From Anaerolineales bacterium UBA4823 (GTDB lineage Bacteria; Chloroflexota; Anaerolineae; Anaerolineales; UBA4823): 5,730 nt of DNA. Each line of letters starts with the position of its first letter. Within the stretch, counting starts at the first letter, position 1. The translations under genes and the position numbers were made by a program. The DNA lies in the NCBI GenBank assembly GCA_002402275.1, contig DHFN01000156.1, forward strand, positions 1 to 5,730. Reading direction: 5' to 3'. The notes beneath the pieces were generated by a model. The model searched no databases. It worked only from the letters and a program-made list of their open reading frames with translations, and was not told the DNA's origin. Positions 5,714-5,730 of the stretch are shown one piece after another.

Positions 5714-5730
5714 TCCTGCGCCGCGGTCGC

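Larger units (their letters stand above)
5253..5730. other. GC-richer right flank with minus-strand signals
   Basis: This end has about 49% GC by hand count, against mid-30s to about 40% in the genes to its left, and has no intact gene I trust. On the minus strand, read from the window edge inward, it holds a TATA box, the right copy of the flanking repeat, a large leader hairpin over a Shine-Dalgarno motif, and a broken short reading frame. Plus-strand frames lack start signals and look like shadows. Confidence 0.55.

Noticed and set aside
1..5730. Circular element or terminal direct overlap
   Set aside because: The first and last bases show no matching overlap; the shared flanks are inverted, not direct.

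Overview
The window reads as archaeal DNA. TATA-like boxes sit at archaeal distances from start codons. One gene appears leaderless, two have GG-rich ribosome binding sites, and the proteins are PKD/Fn3-type secreted or membrane-anchored ones common in archaeal surface proteomes. I would guess an uncultured Thermoplasmatota-like or other euryarchaeal (or possibly Asgard) lineage, but no marker gene fixes this. No CRISPR array, tRNA, rRNA or transposase gene is visible.

Layout: positions 1-208 are a GC-rich non-coding end (about 59% GC by hand count) holding one copy of a repeat and nested hairpins. Positions 209-2839 (minus) encode an 876-residue secreted Fn3/PKD surface protein. Positions 2840-3123 form a divergent promoter region with a TATA box for each gene and a cluster of dyad and direct-repeat sites beside the minus-strand TATA box. 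Positions 3124-4296 (plus) encode a 390-residue zinc metalloprotease-like protein, with a hydrophobic segment near each end. Positions 4297-4598 are non-coding and contain a hairpin with two mutually exclusive pairings. Positions 4599-5252 (plus) encode a 217-residue single-pass membrane protein with a predicted NTF2/DUF4878-like outer domain. Positions 5253-5730 are again GC-richer (about 49%) and carry, on the minus strand, a TATA box, an inverted copy of the left-end repeat, a strong leader hairpin that buries a Shine-Dalgarno site, and a short, apparently broken zinc-ribbon reading frame.

Together, the three intact genes form an AT-rich cassette devoted to the cell envelope: a large modular exoprotein, a divergently transcribed surface protease, and a small membrane sensor or anchor-like protein. 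No reaction links them; a shared role outside the membrane is inference. The most unusual part is the flanks. Three exact blocks (12, 9 and 12 bp) occur in the same order at both ends in inverted orientation, and the composition changes almost exactly at the stop codons of the two outer genes. This suggests a repeated genetic element flanking the cassette, or a recurrent intergenic element at which the assembly broke.
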